Positions 50,799 through 59,659 of a stretch of DNA of 64,000 nt are shown here, in pieces (position 1 is the stretch's first letter; the number at the start of each line of letters is the position of its first letter). The notes beneath the pieces are model-generated. The model was not told the DNA's origin and ran no database searches. It saw only the letters and a program-made list of their open reading frames with translations. Both the position numbers and the translations under genes were made by a program. This DNA comes from Symbiopectobacterium purcellii (GTDB lineage Bacteria; Pseudomonadota; Gammaproteobacteria; Enterobacterales; Enterobacteriaceae): positions 434,001 to 498,000 of the forward strand of contig NZ_CP081864.1 of NCBI RefSeq assembly GCF_019797845.1. The letters run 5' to 3'.

Positions 50799-51410
50799 AT
50801 GAAAGCATTAACAACCAGACAGCAGCAGGTCTATGATCTGATTCGCGATCATATTGCGCAGTCCGGCATGCCGCCAACGCGTGCTGAGATTGCCCAGCGA
50901 CTGGGTTTCCGCTCACCTAACGCGGCGGAGGAGCATCTGAAGGCGCTGGCGCGTAAAGGCGTAATTGAAATCGTCTCCGGTGCATCACGCGGGATCCGCC
51001 TGCTGATGGAAGAAGAAAATGCCGGTCTGCCGCTGATTGGTCGTGTTGCGGCCGGTGAACCGTTGCTGGCGCAAGAATACATCGAGTGCCACTATCAGGT
51101 CGATCCGGCCATGTTCAAGCCGCACGCAGACTTTCTGCTGCGCGTCAGCGGTATGTCGATGAAGGACATCGGGATACTGGACGGCGATTTGCTTGCCGTG
51201 CATAAAACGCAAGAAGTGCGTAACGGACAGGTAGTGGTGGCGCGCATCGAAGATGAAGTGACGGTTAAGCGCTTGAAGCGTCAAGGTAATACCGTACAAC
51301 TTCTGGCGGAGAATGAGGCCTTTGCTCCCATCGTGGTTGATTTGCGTGAGCAGAGCTTCAGTATCGAAGGGCTGGCCGTCGGCGTTATCCGTAACGGTGA
51401 GTGGAGTTAA
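50799..51410 (+). CDS. lexA: LexA, SOS repressor
   Basis: A 203-residue repressor-protease. N-terminal winged helix (residues 1-70, [20 protein letters not shown]), Ala-Gly self-cleavage site in [11 protein letters not shown], catalytic Ser in [11 protein letters not shown] and Lys in [11 protein letters not shown]. The ATG at 50799 follows GGGGGCGGG. E. coli has dinF after lexA; here lexA is convergent with zur and no dinF is seen. Confidence 0.97.
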   Translation: MKALTTRQQQVYDLIRDHIAQSGMPPTRAEIAQRLGFRSPNAAEEHLKALARKGVIEIVSGASRGIRLLMEEENAGLPLIGRVAAGEPLLAQEYIECHYQVDPAMFKPHADFLLRVSGMSMKDIGILDGDLLAVHKTQEVRNGQVVVARIEDEVTVKRLKRQGNTVQLLAENEAFAPIVVDLREQSFSIEGLAVGVIRNGEWS

Positions 51411-51420
51411 ATCCCGTTAA

Positions 51421-51457
51421 CCGACAGGGCGCTTCTGTTCAGGAAAAGCCTTGTCGG
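51421..51457. repeat. Imperfect inverted repeat between lexA and zur
   Basis: CCGACAGGGC and GCCTTGTCGG form an imperfect stem between convergent lexA and zur. No T-run follows; a shared terminator is possible. Confidence 0.35.
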
Positions 51458-51477
51458 GGACGTGATGCACGCTCAGA

Positions 51478-51999
51478 TCAACGACCAGGTTTCGCATTTT
51501 TGATGGGCACCGTATGGTCGTGGTGGCAGTGCCCGTGTTCACGGCAATCAGCCACTTCCTGACAGGCCTCGCACAGGCCATGCGCTTCTACCACGCTGTG
51601 GCGCAGCGTAAAATTGGCGCTTTGTGCCAATTGCTGAAGAATGGCTTCAATGCCTTCCGTCTGACGTTCTGTCACTTGTCCGCAGCGATCGCAAATAAAC
51701 AGCGCTGAAGTATGGCTATGCTCTTCAATGTGGTGACACATGACATAGCTGTTGGTCGATTCCACGCGGTGGATAAACCCTTGCTCCAGCAGAAAATCCA
51801 GTGCGCGATAGACGGTAGGGGGCTTGGCTTGCGGTTCTGAAGCGCGCAGCAGATCCAACAGATCGTACGCACTGATCGCGCCGTGTTGCTGCGCCATCAG
51901 CCGAAGCACTTCGAGTCGCTGTGGCGTAAGGCGTACGTTGCGCTGTTGGCAAATACTTTCCGCCTGGGCGAGGAGTTTGTCTTGGTCGCTTGAATCCAT
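51478..51999 (-). CDS. zur: Zur, zinc uptake regulator (Fur family)
   Basis: A 173-residue Fur-family repressor of zinc import. An N-terminal winged helix (VRLTPQRLEVLRLMAQQHGA, then VYRALDFLLEQG) and a metal-binding C-terminal domain with CDRCGQV, CEACQ and a terminal His/Cys cluster (CREHGHCHHDH) are visible. Matches E. coli Zur, which likewise neighbours lexA, and shows more Zur than Fur features in the cysteine pairs. Confidence 0.93.
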   Translation of the reverse strand: MDSSDQDKLLAQAESICQQRNVRLTPQRLEVLRLMAQQHGAISAYDLLDLLRASEPQAKPPTVYRALDFLLEQGFIHRVESTNSYVMCHHIEEHSHTSALFICDRCGQVTERQTEGIEAILQQLAQSANFTLRHSVVEAHGLCEACQEVADCREHGHCHHDHTVPIKNAKPGR

Positions 52000-52096
52000 T
52001 GGCCTGATCCTACCGCATGATGATGAACATGTTGTTCATCTTACCATGTAAGGCATGGATCGCGCTGTGATAATCCATCAGTGGGTTTAATGCGCC

Positions 52097-52798
52097 TCAG
52101 GCAACCAGATCGATAAGCAGCGCACGCAGCGGGGCTTTGGCGCGGATAGTCAGCTGTTTTTCCTGCTGAATGAAGGCGCCGTCTCCACACTGTAACATCG
52201 CTGCGTTCTCTTGCGGCGTCATGGCTTCCATTGCACCGTGAATCACCTGAAAATAGGCGCGGTTGCCGTTGAGCGTAAACGTGTGCTGTTCGCCTTCGTC
52301 CAATTGCAGATGGTGTACCCAAACCTGCTGGCGAAGTTGCAGGCTGCTGTTTTCACCTTCCGGTGAGGCGAGCAGCTTGACCTTTGTATCGCACAGTGCA
52401 AGCCGTTGCAGCGCGCTGTTTTCCCGCGACGGGCAGGCATTGAACCACAACTGCAAACGTGTCAGCGGCGTGGTATCGCTGATACTGTGCTCGCTGTAAC
52501 TCACCGCAGGCTGTGCGGCTAATAACAGGACGTCGCCCGCTTTTGCGCGGATATGGCCTCCGTTGCTGTCGCGATATTCCGCTTCACCTTGCAGCAGAAT
52601 ATTTAAAATATCGACCTGCGGGTAGGTGCGTGGCTGAAATGCCGAGCCAGGCTTGAGGACTTCCTGATTCAGCACGCGCAGTGAGGCAAAGCCTAACAGC
52701 TCAGGATCGAAATAATGGCCGAAGGAGAAGGTGTAGCGCGCTTGCAGCCAGCCGTAGTCAGCTTGACCGCACTGTTCCGCTGTTCTGCATATGATCAT
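52097..52798 (-). CDS. yhaK: YhaK, pirin-family bicupin
   Basis: A 233-residue pirin-like protein, same length as E. coli YhaK, with ARYTFSFGHYFDPELLGFAS near the N-terminus and RTYPQVDILNILLQGEAEYR. E. coli YhaK is a redox-sensitive bicupin induced with YhaJ-related stress and may have quercetinase-like activity. The ATG at 52798 fits GAGG spacing and the family start (MIICRTAEQCGQADYGWLQA). It is divergent from yhaJ. Confidence 0.93.
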   Translation of the reverse strand: MIICRTAEQCGQADYGWLQARYTFSFGHYFDPELLGFASLRVLNQEVLKPGSAFQPRTYPQVDILNILLQGEAEYRDSNGGHIRAKAGDVLLLAAQPAVSYSEHSISDTTPLTRLQLWFNACPSRENSALQRLALCDTKVKLLASPEGENSSLQLRQQVWVHHLQLDEGEQHTFTLNGNRAYFQVIHGAMEAMTPQENAAMLQCGDGAFIQQEKQLTIRAKAPLRALLIDLVA

Positions 52799-52906
52799 GG
52801 TTCTGAACCTCAAAAATTACACTAAACAAATAGTAATTGTGTGGACGTTGGATTGTTAGCTAGTTAATCTGGTCGGTATATTCAAAATTCCTGAATGAGT
52901 GAATAA

Positions 52907-53809
52907 ATGGCAAAAGAACGGGCATTAACGCTGGAAGCGCTGCGAGTGATGGATGCCATCGATCGCCGTGGCAGCTTTGCGGCAGCGGCTGATGAGTTGG
53001 GGCGCGTGCCGTCGGCGCTGAGCTACACCTACACCATGCAGAAGCTGGAAGAAGAGCTCGACGTCGTGCTTTTTGATCGCTCAGGGCATCGCACAAAATT
53101 TACCAACGTGGGGCGTATGTTGCTCGAACGGGGGCGAATCCTGCTTGAAGCTGCCGATAAACTGACCACTGATGCGGAAGCGCTGGCGCGTGGCTGGGAA
53201 ACCCATATTACCATTGTCGTTGAAGCGCTGATCCCCACCGAGAAATTGTTTCCCCTGTTGGATAAGCTGGCGCTGAAGGCCAATACCCAGGTGTCATTGC
53301 TGACCGAGGTGCTGGCCGGTGCCTGGGAGCGTTTGGAGCAGGGGCGGGCCGATATCGTGATTGCGCCTGATATGCACTTTCGCGCTTCGTCTGAAGTGAA
53401 TACGCGCAAGCTATACACCATGAACAACGTTTACGTCGCCAGTCCGGATCACCCTATTCATCAGGAGCCTGAGCCGCTGTCGGATGTGACACGCATTAAA
53501 TATCGCGGGATCGCCGTGGCGGATACCGCGCGCGAACGCCCGGTATTAATGGTGCAACTGCTGGATAAGCAGCAGCGTTTAACGGTGAGTTCTATTGATG
53601 ATAAACGCCGTGCGCTATTGGCGGGATTGGGCGTGGCGACCATGCCTTATCCGATGGTCGCCCAGGATATTGCTGAAGGGCGCTTGCGGGTTGTCAGCCC
53701 GGAATATTCCATGGAGAGCCAGATTATCATGGCCTGGCGTCGTGACAGCATGGGCGAGGCAAAATCCTGGTTCTTGCGCGAATTGCCCAAAGCGCTGAAC
53801 CAGGCGTGA
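52907..53809 (+). CDS. yhaJ: YhaJ, LysR-family regulator
   Basis: A 300-residue LysR regulator; N-terminal winged helix (residues 1-65, LEALRVMDAIDRRGSFAAAA and ELGRVPSALSYT), C-terminal effector domain. Matches E. coli YhaJ, which lies next to yhaK and yqjG and senses aromatic/dinitrotoluene-type compounds. The 108-bp divergent region with yhaK is the likely operator site. Confidence 0.93.
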   Translation: MAKERALTLEALRVMDAIDRRGSFAAAADELGRVPSALSYTYTMQKLEEELDVVLFDRSGHRTKFTNVGRMLLERGRILLEAADKLTTDAEALARGWETHITIVVEALIPTEKLFPLLDKLALKANTQVSLLTEVLAGAWERLEQGRADIVIAPDMHFRASSEVNTRKLYTMNNVYVASPDHPIHQEPEPLSDVTRIKYRGIAVADTARERPVLMVQLLDKQQRLTVSSIDDKRRALLAGLGVATMPYPMVAQDIAEGRLRVVSPEYSMESQIIMAWRRDSMGEAKSWFLRELPKALNQA

Positions 53810-53837
53810 GGTGATACTCGCGACGGTCTGTTACTGA

Positions 53838-54833
53838 TTAATTCGTCCGCTGATTAAACCTGTCACGTCCGTGCGGCGCACCCAGGTGGTTTTCTGGCCC
53901 GATGGAAATAATGCCGTGAGGATTGATCGTGCCGTGACTACGGTAGTAGTGATGGCGGATATGCGGAATGTTCACGGTTTCTGCAATGCCAGGAATTTGG
54001 TAAATATCGCGCAGGAAGCCAAACAGATTCGGGTAGTCAGCCAGCCGACGTTTGTCACACTTGAAGTGGGTATGATAAACCGGATCGAAACGCAGTAACG
54101 TGGTCCACAGACGAATATCCGCTTCGGTCACTGCATTGCCTGTCAGGTAACGCTGTTGCGCCAGACGGACCTCTAACGTGTCCAATGCCTCAAATACGCC
54201 ATTGACTGCTTCATCATAGGCGCCTTGTGAGGTTGCAAATCCCGCTTTGTATACGCCGTTATTGATGGTGGGATAAATCCATTCGTTTAACGCATCAATC
54301 TGCGTGCGCAGCGCCTCCGGGTAGTAATCGCCGGGCGTTGCCCCAATTCCATCAAACGCCGAATTAAACATGCGGATAATATCGGCGGATTCATTACTGA
54401 CGATGGTATGACGCGCTTTGTCCCACAGTACCGGAACGGTAACGCGTCCACTGTAATCGGCATTGGCATGCAGGTAGAGCTGATAGAGAAATTCATGCTG
54501 ATAGAGCGAATCACCGGTGGTGTCAGGAAAATCGATGCCGAAAGTCCAGCCCTGATCCAACATCAACGGATGCACCACGGATACACCGATGTGTTCCTGT
54601 AACCCTTTAAGCTGACGCATGATCAAGGTGCGGTGCGCCCAGGGGCAGGCGAGCGAAACATACAGATGGTAGCGGTTGGTTTGGGCTTCAAAGCCACCTT
54701 CGCCCGTGATGCCAGGTGAGCCATCCGGGGTTATCCAGTGACGAAACTGTGCCGTGGTACGTTTGAAGTGACCGCCTGTTTTGCTGGTGTCATACCAGGT
54801 ATCGTGCCATACGCCATCGATTAGTTGTCCCAT
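53838..54833 (-). CDS. yqjG: YqjG, glutathionyl-hydroquinone reductase
   Basis: A 331-residue Xi-class glutathione transferase-like enzyme that reduces glutathionyl-hydroquinones. The catalytic Cys lies in LYVSLACPWAHRTLIMRQL; N-terminal motif GGHFKRTTAQFRHWI and C-terminal GSIAD-type helix (AVTEADIRLWTTLLRFDP) are in place. It follows yqjF with a short 16-bp tandem array between them. Confidence 0.94.
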   Translation of the reverse strand: MGQLIDGVWHDTWYDTSKTGGHFKRTTAQFRHWITPDGSPGITGEGGFEAQTNRYHLYVSLACPWAHRTLIMRQLKGLQEHIGVSVVHPLMLDQGWTFGIDFPDTTGDSLYQHEFLYQLYLHANADYSGRVTVPVLWDKARHTIVSNESADIIRMFNSAFDGIGATPGDYYPEALRTQIDALNEWIYPTINNGVYKAGFATSQGAYDEAVNGVFEALDTLEVRLAQQRYLTGNAVTEADIRLWTTLLRFDPVYHTHFKCDKRRLADYPNLFGFLRDIYQIPGIAETVNIPHIRHHYYRSHGTINPHGIISIGPENHLGAPHGRDRFNQRTN

Positions 54834-54913
54834 GGGTCCTCCATCATCAATGTAAAAACCAGGGCGCAGAGTGCTGCGCCGCTGGTGCGAGGGTTATGCC
54901 TGGTGTTGGCATC

Positions 54914-54954
54914 AAACTACGTTGGTATAAAACTACGTTGGTATAAAACTACGG
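54914..54954. repeat. 16-bp tandem array between yqjG and yqjF
   Basis: The unit AAACTACGTTGGTATA occurs 2.5 times head to tail (54914-54929, 54930-54945, then AAACTACGG). It lies between the yqjF stop and the yqjG start, 81 bp upstream of yqjG. Confidence 0.85.
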
Positions 54955-54956
54955 TG

Positions 54957-55352
54957 TTACCATTTTTTATTCAAAATACGGTCGATGCTGAAAGCGCCCG
55001 GGCCGGTTACTGCCAGCAGCAGATAGCCGCCTGCTATGGTCAGGTTTTTCAGGAACATCAGCTGGTTTACACCTTCGGCAAAGTTGGTGTGAAACAGCAG
55101 GGCGGTCAGTAGCGTGAATCCCGCTGTGAAAAGAGCGACGGTGCGAGTCAGAAGACCGAACAGTACCGCCAGGCCACCGCCCAGCTCCAGCAGAATGGTC
55201 AGCGGCAGCAGAAATGTCGGAACGCCCATGGCCTGCATGTATTGCGCAGTGCCCGCATAGGCATCACCCAGTTTGCCGTAACCTGCCACGATGAACAGGA
55301 TTGGCATAAAGATACGAGCGATAAGCAGCGCAGTATTTTCTAAATTTTTCAT
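54957..55352 (-). CDS. yqjF: YqjF, DoxX-like membrane protein
   Basis: A 131-residue four-helix inner-membrane protein of the DoxX/SURF4 family, ending SIDRILNKKW like E. coli YqjF. Two adjacent ATGs (55355 and 55352) follow GGAGAC; the second matches E. coli. The role is unclear, though it is often linked to redox stress. Confidence 0.92.
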   Translation of the reverse strand: MKNLENTALLIARIFMPILFIVAGYGKLGDAYAGTAQYMQAMGVPTFLLPLTILLELGGGLAVLFGLLTRTVALFTAGFTLLTALLFHTNFAEGVNQLMFLKNLTIAGGYLLLAVTGPGAFSIDRILNKKW

Positions 55353-55541
55353 CATTTGTCTCCAAGGAAAAAGGGGGCTGGCAACAGGTCTGTATGCCGC
55401 GCTATAGCAGGATATCTCTGGGGATATCATCTGCACATCCTGTATGGAGCAAATACTATGAGGGAAACGGTTTGAATTCCAGCGAGTTAAATTGTCTGTT
55501 TTTTTCAGAAAATCTGAATATGTGTGCGCCAGCCGAAAACC

Positions 55542-55826
55542 TTAGCGAGGCGACAGCGTTTTGCGTAGCAACTTGAGTGTTCCCAGTAAGCCGATGCCGC
55601 GTCTGGCCCAGCGAATCAGCCGATTTGGGTGGCGGGCCCCATACAGCGCGGCAGCGCCGGAAGCGAGAAGCCAGTAGCGACGCCAAGCCATGATACGCAG
55701 CCAGTAACCGTCGTAGGGCGCCGTTTTTTCCAACCACACTCGTCTTTCATAAATCACATCGAGACGCTGCTGCTCTATTTGGCGTAACAGCCGGACTTTT
55801 TCTTCCTGACGCTGCTGATGATTCAT
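55542..55826 (-). CDS. yqjK: YqjK-like small protein
   Basis: A 94-residue basic protein rich in Arg (RLLRQIEQQRLDVIYERRVW), with a C-terminal hydrophobic stretch (WLLASGAAALYGARHP). It matches the YqjK family by context (yqjD-yqjE-yqjK) and composition. The start overlaps the yqjE stop by ATGA. Function unknown. Confidence 0.85.
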   Translation of the reverse strand: MNHQQRQEEKVRLLRQIEQQRLDVIYERRVWLEKTAPYDGYWLRIMAWRRYWLLASGAAALYGARHPNRLIRWARRGIGLLGTLKLLRKTLSPR

Positions 55827-56218
55827 TTTTCCTCCTCTTCCAGCAGCGCTCTGTCAGTACGAAGTTCTTTGCGCGTGGCTTTGAGCAGCGTGGCACGGCG
55901 TGCTTTCATGAGCGTCCACAGGCCGATAATCAGCGCCAGACCGAGCAACGTGGCGGTGATCCAAGCCAATGCCAACAAACGGTATTCTGGCTCCAAACCC
56001 CAAATAATCAGTGCAATCAGGCTCATCAGGCCGAATGCGGCGAGAATAAGGGTAAGTCCGGTGAGCAGCAGCAGTTGAAACAGATGATTCTTTTCTTCTT
56101 CTAACTCAATGACAACCAGACGCAGGCGCGTTTCCACAATGCCGACAAGCAGCGTCAGGGTACGCTGCGCCGAAGCAATAGCCCCGCTAGCGGGGCCCTG
56201 TCGTTGTTTATCCGTCAT
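55823..56218 (-). CDS. yqjE: YqjE, phage-holin-like membrane protein
   Basis: A 131-residue protein with two central hydrophobic helices (LFQLLLLTGLTLILAAFGLM and LLALAWITATLLGLALIIGL) and a basic/acidic tail, DUF1469 family. The ATG at 56218 matches E. coli (MTDKQRQGP, then two hydrophobic helices). In the yqjD-E-K operon; coupling to yqjK by ATGA. Confidence 0.92.
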   Translation of the reverse strand: MTDKQRQGPASGAIASAQRTLTLLVGIVETRLRLVVIELEEEKNHLFQLLLLTGLTLILAAFGLMSLIALIIWGLEPEYRLLALAWITATLLGLALIIGLWTLMKARRATLLKATRKELRTDRALLEEEEK

Positions 56219-56259
56219 AACAGTTTTTCGGTCATAAAAGGTTACTGAACTCCCGTCAA

Positions 56260-56565
56260 TCAGCGGCGTGCGAGCAAAACGCCCAGCACAACCCCTACCG
56301 CAGCGCCGATACCCACACCGGTCCACGGGTTCTGCCGTACATAGTCATCCGCGTAATCCGCTGCTTCTTTGGTCTGGTTGACGATACGTTCGCCGGTTTC
56401 ACTCAATCGTGAGCGGGTGTCCTTCAGTGCGCTTTCCGCTTTGCTGCGTAATTTTTCCAATTCCGCTTTGGATTTATCGCTTGAGGAGTTCAAGACTTCT
56501 TCCAGGGTATCCGCCAGTGATTTCAACTCATTACGCAACAGTTCAGATTGTTGATCTTTAGCCAT
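56260..56565 (-). CDS. yqjD: YqjD, ribosome-associated inner-membrane protein (ElaB/YqjD family)
   Basis: A 101-residue DUF883 protein: an N-terminal amphipathic helix/coiled coil (LLRNELKSLADTLEEVLNSS) and a C-terminal membrane anchor (WTGVGIGAAVGVVLGVLLAR). E. coli YqjD binds the ribosome and is RpoS-dependent. An AGGAGT ribosome-binding sequence precedes the ATG (minus strand). Confidence 0.94.
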   Translation of the reverse strand: MAKDQQSELLRNELKSLADTLEEVLNSSSDKSKAELEKLRSKAESALKDTRSRLSETGERIVNQTKEAADYADDYVRQNPWTGVGIGAAVGVVLGVLLARR

Positions 56566-56750
56566 GATTAACTCCTTTTCGATAAATAAGGAGTATTAAC
56601 TATAGCTCAACTTTTACGATTGGAATGACAGAATGGGCCGAGATAATTCTGATAAGCTGCTGTAAGCGCTGGGTAATCCCAAGGAATACGCCCAACCCGG
56701 GGCAGTGAACGTGGGCTGGACGACGATAAAGACAAGCGAAATCTGATGGG

Positions 56751-57170
56751 TTATTGCCCACCGGCAGCAGTAATCTCCTGCTGGGCTTCATGCAACGCTT
56801 TCTGGGCTTCGGCAAGTTTATCCTGGCGTTTTTGAATCTTGTCTGCATCGGCGCCGGATTGCTGGCTTTCGCGTAATTCCGCTTTTCGCTCCGCGACTTT
56901 CGCTTGTTTCTCCGCCAGATTTTGCTGACGTTTGACGCGCAGGTCATCATCCTGACAGTATGTTTGCACATTGCGCAGCGCCGTTTCCAGACCTTGAATC
57001 TGGCCTGCATTACCGTGCTGGCGCGCCTGCGCCAACTGCTGTTCGATATCATCGGCTTTGGCCGCGCAGGTGCCTGCTGGTGGCACTTTTGCGTCAGCGG
57101 CATAGGCGTTGATGGCGGAGAACACCAGACCTGCGATAATCACGTCACGTAAAACGGCTACTTTTTTCAT
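56751..57170 (-). CDS. yqjC: YqjC, periplasmic DUF1090 protein
   Basis: A 139-residue precursor with a signal peptide (MKKVAVLRDVIIAGLVFSAI, cleavage after YAA) and a long coiled-coil, heptad-like charged segment (RQQNLAEKQAKVAERKAELR). Two Cys lie in the mature N-terminal third. The ATG at 57170 has GTGAGGATAAG upstream. Function unknown; the mzrA gene follows upstream. Confidence 0.92.
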   Translation of the reverse strand: MKKVAVLRDVIIAGLVFSAINAYAADAKVPPAGTCAAKADDIEQQLAQARQHGNAGQIQGLETALRNVQTYCQDDDLRVKRQQNLAEKQAKVAERKAELRESQQSGADADKIQKRQDKLAEAQKALHEAQQEITAAGGQ

Positions 57171-57177
57171 CTTATCC

Positions 57178-57567
57178 TCACCCAAGTGTTACGGTCTTTT
57201 GCGTCAGCTTTGGCCGCCAGAAAGGAACGGGCTTCGGCGGTTGCTGAGTGATGATTTTTGCCTGCGGAAACGAGGAACGGAGTGCTTCACGCGCGGCAAA
57301 GGTCTGCTCCGATGAAGCCAGTCCGACAATCAGACTGTCCGGCGCAGGGGTAATGCTTTTGATAGCGATACCACGTTCATTAAGACGCTGGTAAACGTAA
57401 AAACCATCAGGGAGCGGCGCACCCTGATGGTGAGGAAAAATGTGCAGCAGCGTTTCATCCTGTTGATAACTCTGTGACTGGGTCAGCAGCATCACCAGAA
57501 TCATCATACGCCAGATGGCTTTCAGATAACGCCAACCGAATAACACGTTAGTTCCCTTTTGCTGCAT
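57178..57567 (-). CDS. mzrA: MzrA, modulator of EnvZ/OmpR
   Basis: A 129-residue protein with a short cytoplasmic start, an inner-membrane helix ([13 protein letters not shown]) and a periplasmic domain containing [20 protein letters not shown], resembling E. coli MzrA ([20 protein letters not shown]). MzrA links CpxA to EnvZ/OmpR by contacting EnvZ. It overlaps the 3' end of yqjA by 20 bases, the known yqjA-mzrA arrangement. Confidence 0.87.
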   Translation of the reverse strand: MQQKGTNVLFGWRYLKAIWRMMILVMLLTQSQSYQQDETLLHIFPHHQGAPLPDGFYVYQRLNERGIAIKSITPAPDSLIVGLASSEQTFAAREALRSSFPQAKIITQQPPKPVPFWRPKLTQKTVTLG

Positions 57568-58222
57568 TATCTGCGCGTTTCTTACGCCACAACACGAACA
57601 GTGAACCGAACAGGCCGACGAACAACAACACCAGCGGTAACATCATCAGGCAAAACATCACCTGATCTTCATACTTCATGAAAACCGGCGTTTTGCCAAT
57701 CGCGAACCCGAGCGAAACCAGAATCAGCACCCACAGTAGTCCGCTCATCCAGTTGAAAAACTGAAAGCGGGTATTGTCCAGCCCCGAAAGCCCGGCAATG
57801 GTAGGCAGCAGCGTGCGAACAAAGGCGAGAAAGCGGCCAATCAGCAACGCGGACAATCCATGACGGTGGAACAATAAATGCGCACGCTGGTGATAGTGTG
57901 CGGGGAGATGGGAGAGCCAACCTTGTACTACCCGGGTATTCCCCAGCCACTTCCCTTGAATATAGCTCACCCAGCAGCCCAGGCTGGCAGCGGTAGTCAG
58001 CAATGCGATAGTGAATGCATAATTCATCGTGCCTTTGGCAACCAGCACGCCAACCAATACCAGCAGACTGTCACCGGGCAGAAAGGCGGCTGGTAACAGA
58101 CCATTTTCCAAAAACAGGATCATGAACAGAATAAAATAGAGCGTCCAAACCAGTTTAGGGTCAGCGAGAATATCGAAATTTTGGTGCCAAAGCGCATTAA
58201 CAAGTTCTTTAATTAATTCCAT
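57548..58222 (-). CDS. yqjA: YqjA, DedA-family membrane transporter
   Basis: A 224-residue polytopic membrane protein of the DedA family, with the conserved [15 protein letters not shown] and [19 protein letters not shown] segments, including the Arg residue needed for function. E. coli YqjA with YghB is needed for proton-dependent envelope homeostasis. It is the first gene of yqjA-mzrA. Confidence 0.94.
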   Translation of the reverse strand: MELIKELVNALWHQNFDILADPKLVWTLYFILFMILFLENGLLPAAFLPGDSLLVLVGVLVAKGTMNYAFTIALLTTAASLGCWVSYIQGKWLGNTRVVQGWLSHLPAHYHQRAHLLFHRHGLSALLIGRFLAFVRTLLPTIAGLSGLDNTRFQFFNWMSGLLWVLILVSLGFAIGKTPVFMKYEDQVMFCLMMLPLVLLFVGLFGSLFVLWRKKRADNAAKGN

Positions 58223-58633
58223 TCGGTATTCCTAACACAACAGCATGCTACGTGGCCCATCGGCGATGAAAGACACCGACTACAAGGGTCATTATGTACA
58301 CCGGCTCGCCATGGTGAGCGCTGTTAGAGTAGAACATACCGATGTTCACATATCTCCACTTAATCCATTTTGCCCGACGAGCCTGCATTGTTGCGGTTTG
58401 GCGGCAGTAACGCGGAAAATACCGGATTAAGCGTTAAAAAGAGCTTCTAACTGTAACAAAAGCCTAAAGGTTGAGATAGGGAATTATCGCAGGAAAATGT
58501 GAGATTTATCGCTGCTATTTGAGCGAAAAGGTTTTTTTGCGCCTGATTTTACATTTTTTGACACAAACTGGTGTTTTCAGACGTTTTGGCCTCTGTTAAG
58601 TGACAGAGGCGATAGGGTTTTTTGTTCGGGTGG
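58223..58633. other. yqjA/exuR intergenic region
   Basis: 411 bp without a gene. GCCTCTGT and ACAGAGGC around a 6-base loop (58591-58612) form a hairpin, followed on the + strand by a GGG then TTTTTT at about 58617; it may end yqjA-side or exuR transcripts. Nothing else recognised. Confidence 0.45.
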
Positions 58634-59410
58634 TCAGGATTTGTGCACGGTGATCGGCTCAAGATGCACGACGGGATTTTCGGCAAACATGTAGCGGTCA
58701 ACGTTGAATTCAAAGTCATCGGTGGTGGCGCGGAACAGCATTTGCTTGGTGTTTTCCAGGTGCTGCCACATCGCCAGTTTGGCGGCGTAGGGATCTTTAC
58801 GAATCAGCGCTTTAAGGATTTGATCGTGCTCTTCGCACCAGCTTTCGATTGAACGATCGTCAATGTGTTCGTGCAGTTTGAGCCAATAGGGGTTGTGGAT
58901 ACGCTGACTCCACATTTTTTCCACGATAGTGGCCATGGCCGAGTTCTGTGTCGCCAGCGCCACCTGAATGTGAAACTTCAGATCCCACTCGGAATCACGG
59001 AAACGGTCCTCCTGACGCGCATATTCCTGAATCTCCATCAGTTGGACGATGTCTTGACGCGTCACCTGAGTCGCCGCAAATTCGGCGATATTACTTTCAA
59101 TTAACTGGCGAGCTTGCAACAGTTCAAACGGTCCGGCGGTGATAAACTCGATATCACCACCACTGGGCACGCGATGGCTTTGCTGATTGGAAATGACATG
59201 AATGCCTGAGCCTTTACGCACCTCAACGTAGCCTTCCACTTCCAGCATGATGATCGCCTCACGTACTACTGTACGGCTGACGTTCATCTCTTCAGAAATG
59301 TAGCGTTCGGCGGGTAACTTCTCACCAACAAGGTAAACGCCACTTTCGATGCGCTGCTTAAGTTCTGCGGCTAACTGTTGGTATAGTCGACGGGGCTCAG
59401 TGAGTGCCAT
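58634..59410 (-). CDS. exuR: ExuR, GntR-family hexuronate regulon repressor
   Basis: A 258-residue FadR-type GntR repressor. N-terminal winged helix ([20 protein letters not shown]) and a C-terminal effector domain with the typical [11 protein letters not shown] segment. ExuR represses exuT and uxa genes in the absence of galacturonate/tagaturonate. It lies on the same strand as exuT, which precedes it in transcription order with a terminator between. Confidence 0.94.
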   Translation of the reverse strand: MALTEPRRLYQQLAAELKQRIESGVYLVGEKLPAERYISEEMNVSRTVVREAIIMLEVEGYVEVRKGSGIHVISNQQSHRVPSGGDIEFITAGPFELLQARQLIESNIAEFAATQVTRQDIVQLMEIQEYARQEDRFRDSEWDLKFHIQVALATQNSAMATIVEKMWSQRIHNPYWLKLHEHIDDRSIESWCEEHDQILKALIRKDPYAAKLAMWQHLENTKQMLFRATTDDFEFNVDRYMFAENPVVHLEPITVHKS

Positions 59411-59593
59411 ATCTTTGCTCTTTTATAGATGACGGTCCGTAAATGGGGAACCTTTCCCTGCGACTTTCCTGCGCCGCAACCTCACCACAGGGGCGAAAAA
59501 AGGCTGAGAAAACCATCGCGTCAAGATTTGTTATACCACTTATTCGTGAAGCCGACCAACATCAAGGTCACAGTTATGCATTATCAGCCTGCA

Positions 59594-59626
59594 ATAAAAA
59601 TGCCCGATAACCGGGGTTATCGGGCG
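59594..59626 (-). terminator. Rho-independent terminator after exuT
   Basis: GCCCGATAAC and GTTATCGGGC form a strong stem (59602-59625), followed on the minus strand by ATTTTTATT. Confidence 0.88.
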
Positions 59627-59659
59627 TCAAGGCAGGTCTGGCCGCGAGACAGGCAGTGA

